Source: Rhodospirillaceae bacterium UBA6608
GTDB lineage: Bacteria > Pseudomonadota > Alphaproteobacteria > Rhodospirillales_A > Casp-alpha2
NCBI GenBank assembly: GCA_002433335.1
Contig: DJHY01000252.1
Location: 1-7,320 of the forward strand
Length of the DNA: 7,320 nt
Direction: 5' to 3'
In this document: positions 6,120-7,320 of the stretch, piece after piece
Layout: every line of letters starts with the position of its first letter
How positions within the stretch are numbered: position 1 is the first letter of the stretch
The notes under the pieces: generated by a model
Told to the model about the DNA's origin: nothing
Database searches by the model: none
The model's input: the letters and a program-made list of their open reading frames with translations, nothing else
Translations under genes and position numbers: made by a program

Positions 6120-6401
6120 CATCTCGCCGGGAACGCGAACGTCCTGGCCCGAGTCCTGAACTTTGCCGCCGCCGGCGAAGCCGGCACCGGATGCCCCGGC
6201 CTGTTTCCGTGCGCGCGAGCGCAGTTCTTCCAGTTGGGCTTGGCTCAGTTCGGTATCGGGCTTGCCTTTGTAGACGCCCTGTTCGTAGCGGATCAGCCGG
6301 CCTTGTTCCTCGGCGCGGCAGCCGACGAGCACAACCGCCGTGATAGCGATCAGGCCCAGCGTTTTGGCCGCGCGGAGCATAGAAATTCGTTGTTCGGTCA
6401 T
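6084..6401 (-). CDS. Small lipoprotein encoded within the formate dehydrogenase operon
   Basis: The 105-residue protein starts MTEQRISMLRAAK, followed by a hydrophobic stretch and the lipobox LVGC, with the lipidated Cys at residue 28. The start at 6401 is chosen because AAGGAA lies six bases upstream; an upstream in-frame ATG at 6473 would read through a stable hairpin and spoil the signal peptide. The residue after Cys is Arg, not Asp, which in enterobacteria would favour the outer membrane. The mature part holds RLIRYEQGVYKGKPDTELS (about 35-53), a charged helix to 68 (QAQLEELRSRARKQAG), then a Gly-rich, probably disordered tail. I know no defined function. Its position between beta and gamma genes suggests an accessory or assembly role for the membrane-bound enzyme on the periplasmic side. 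The C-terminus may have been altered by a frameshift. Confidence 0.82.
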   Translation of the reverse strand: MTEQRISMLRAAKTLGLIAITAVVLVGCRAEEQGRLIRYEQGVYKGKPDTELSQAQLEELRSRARKQAGASGAGFAGGGKVQDSGQDVRVPGEMNTRLQNQAGAK

Positions 6402-6462
6402 GCTTGATTCCTTGTCATGCCTCGATGGCGCGTGCCGAATTGGCCCGAACCTCGATAGATCA

Positions 6463-6486
6463 CCCCGCCGCACGAATGCGGCGGGG
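6463..6486 (-). other. Stable hairpin between beta-subunit and lipoprotein genes
   Basis: CCCCGCCGCA (6463-6472) pairs perfectly with 6477-6486 around a four-base loop. It lies in the 113-base gap after the beta-subunit stop. No T-run follows on the - strand, so it is more likely an mRNA processing or stabilising element, or a partial attenuator, than a full terminator. Confidence 0.55.
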
Positions 6487-6514
6487 GACCTTCGATAAGG
6501 CTACAGGATGGGCC

Positions 6515-7111
6515 TTACGAGCCCGCCTTCAGCTGATAGGCGGTGCCCCAGCCCCAAGCGCCGGACCCGAAGCCACGGGCCACGACACGCTCGCGGTAGA
6601 TGTTGGACACCATGTCGCCGTCGCCGCCAAGGAGGGCCTTGGTCGAGCACATTTCGGCGCACAGCGGCAACTTGCCTTCCGCAAGGCGGTTACGGCCGTA
6701 CTTCTGGAACTCGGCGGCGGAGTTGTCTTCTTCCGGACCACCGTTGCAGAAGGTGCACTTGTCCATCTTGCCACGGGAACCGAAGTTACCCGCCTGCGGG
6801 TACTGCGGCGCGCCGAACGGGCACGCGAAGAAGCAGTAACCACAACCGATGCACAGGTCCTTGGAGTGCAGGACCACGCCTTCTTCCGTCTGGTAGATGC
6901 AATCCACCGGGCAGACCGCGATGCACGGCGCGTCGGAGCAGTGCATGCAGGCCACCGAGATGGACCGTTCGCCCGGCTGACCATCACGGATGGTCACGAC
7001 CCGGCGGCGGTTGATGCCCCACGGCACCTCGTGTTCGTTCTTACACGCGGTGACGCAGGCGTTGCATTCAATGCAGCGCTCGGCATCGCAAAGGAACTTC
7101 ATTCTTGCCAT
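6515..7111 (-). CDS. fdh3B: Formate dehydrogenase beta subunit, four [4Fe-4S] clusters (FDH3 type)
   Basis: This electron-transfer subunit links the catalytic alpha subunit to the cytochrome b gamma subunit. The 198-residue protein has sixteen cysteines in four motifs: C13-C16-C19-C23, C55-C58-C63-C67, C87-C90-C93-C97, and C119-C122...C151-C155, the usual pattern for four cubane clusters. C8 and C71 are extra. It lacks the C-terminal membrane helix of E. coli FdnH, so it is held at the membrane only by its partners. It has no signal peptide and would be carried across the membrane with a Tat-exported alpha subunit, as known for this enzyme class. The start (MARMKFLC) follows AGGGAGA (7125-7119) by seven bases; an alternative ATG three codons in is less well placed. 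The gene begins 17 bases after the alpha-subunit stop. The fdh3B name follows the FDH3 family and is not certain. Confidence 0.94.
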   Translation of the reverse strand: MARMKFLCDAERCIECNACVTACKNEHEVPWGINRRRVVTIRDGQPGERSISVACMHCSDAPCIAVCPVDCIYQTEEGVVLHSKDLCIGCGYCFFACPFGAPQYPQAGNFGSRGKMDKCTFCNGGPEEDNSAAEFQKYGRNRLAEGKLPLCAEMCSTKALLGGDGDMVSNIYRERVVARGFGSGAWGWGTAYQLKAGS

Positions 7112-7128
7112 TGTTGCGTCTCCCTAAC

Positions 7129-7320
7129 CTAGGCCGTTTCGATCCGGCACAAGGTGACCTTGGTCTCTTGCATGTGGGTCACGACGTCGTAGCCGTAGGT
7201 GCCGCACATGTTGGCCGCTTCGCCCAACACATAAGGATCGGCCCCTTCCGGGTACTTGGCGCGCAGGCTTTCGCCCTGCCAGTGACCGCCGAAGTGGAAC
7301 GGCATGAAGACAACGCCCGG
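7129..7320 (-). CDS. fdhA: Formate dehydrogenase alpha subunit, periplasmic type, C-terminal fragment (runs off window)
   Basis: The - strand frame is open from the window edge to TAG at 7131-7129, giving the last 63 residues. They begin PGVVFMPFHFGGHWQG and end KVTLCRIETA. Motifs FMPFHFGG and DPYVLGEAANMCGTYGYD match the end of the molybdopterin dinucleotide-binding domain of FDH3-type alpha subunits as I remember them. This is a different branch from the protein at 1-2628, whose corresponding region is FIPFCYHEAAANIL. It is the first visible gene of the leftward operon, and the Tat signal and active site lie outside the window. Confidence 0.88.
   Translation of the reverse strand, partial: PGVVFMPFHFGGHWQGESLRAKYPEGADPYVLGEAANMCGTYGYDVVTHMQETKVTLCRIETA

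Noticed and set aside
6402..6473. Upstream start for the lipoprotein (24 extra residues)
   Set aside because: The added residues are encoded through the hairpin at 6463-6486, are charged and would disrupt the lipoprotein signal. The ATG at 6401 has its own AAGGAA site.
6404..7132. 242-codon open frame on the + strand
   Set aside because: Shadow of the iron-sulfur beta subunit on the - strand, whose sixteen ordered cysteines settle the coding strand.

Overview
The window is GC-rich and gene-dense. Its protein families (a NuoG-like formate dehydrogenase alpha subunit, an FDH3-type membrane-anchored formate dehydrogenase, an RTX-type calcium-binding protein) point to a proteobacterium, most likely an alphaproteobacterium of the Rhodospirillales kind. 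This placement rests on my memory of similar proteins, not on a search.

Layout. (1) Positions 1-2628 (+) hold most of the alpha subunit of a soluble, NAD-linked-type formate dehydrogenase; its start lies upstream. It ends in a strong, apparently bidirectional terminator (2652-2681). (2) Positions 2700-4910 hold three genes of unknown role: a 116-residue helical protein (-), a 41-residue single-span membrane peptide (+), and a 398-residue protein with eleven GGxGxD-type calcium-binding repeats (+). The spacers between them contain inverted repeats, one good sigma-70-like promoter and two -24/-12 (sigma-54-like) matches. A second bidirectional terminator (4877-4902) closes the block. (3) Positions 4931-7320 (-) hold the end of a second, unrelated-in-layout formate dehydrogenase operon. 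In transcription order it reads: alpha subunit (only the C-terminal 63 residues are visible), four-cluster iron-sulfur beta subunit, a small lipoprotein, and the cytochrome b556 gamma subunit.

How the genes work together. The first enzyme would oxidise formate in the cytoplasm and pass electrons to flavin/NAD subunits encoded upstream, outside the window. The second would oxidise formate at the outer face of the inner membrane, passing electrons through the beta subunit to the b-type haems of the gamma subunit and on to quinone. The two operons converge on the block of orphan genes, and nothing in the sequence ties those genes to formate metabolism.

The points most worth a second look are these: the lipoprotein gene inside the membrane formate dehydrogenase operon, together with signs of a +1 frameshift that removed a repeated GKP(D/E)T motif from its C-terminus; the RTX protein, whose repeats have an 18-residue rather than 9-residue period, suggesting calcium sites along one edge only; and the sigma-54-like element with upstream inverted repeats in front of that gene. 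No RNA genes, insertion sequences or CRISPR arrays were seen. I did not find a clearly new multi-gene system.
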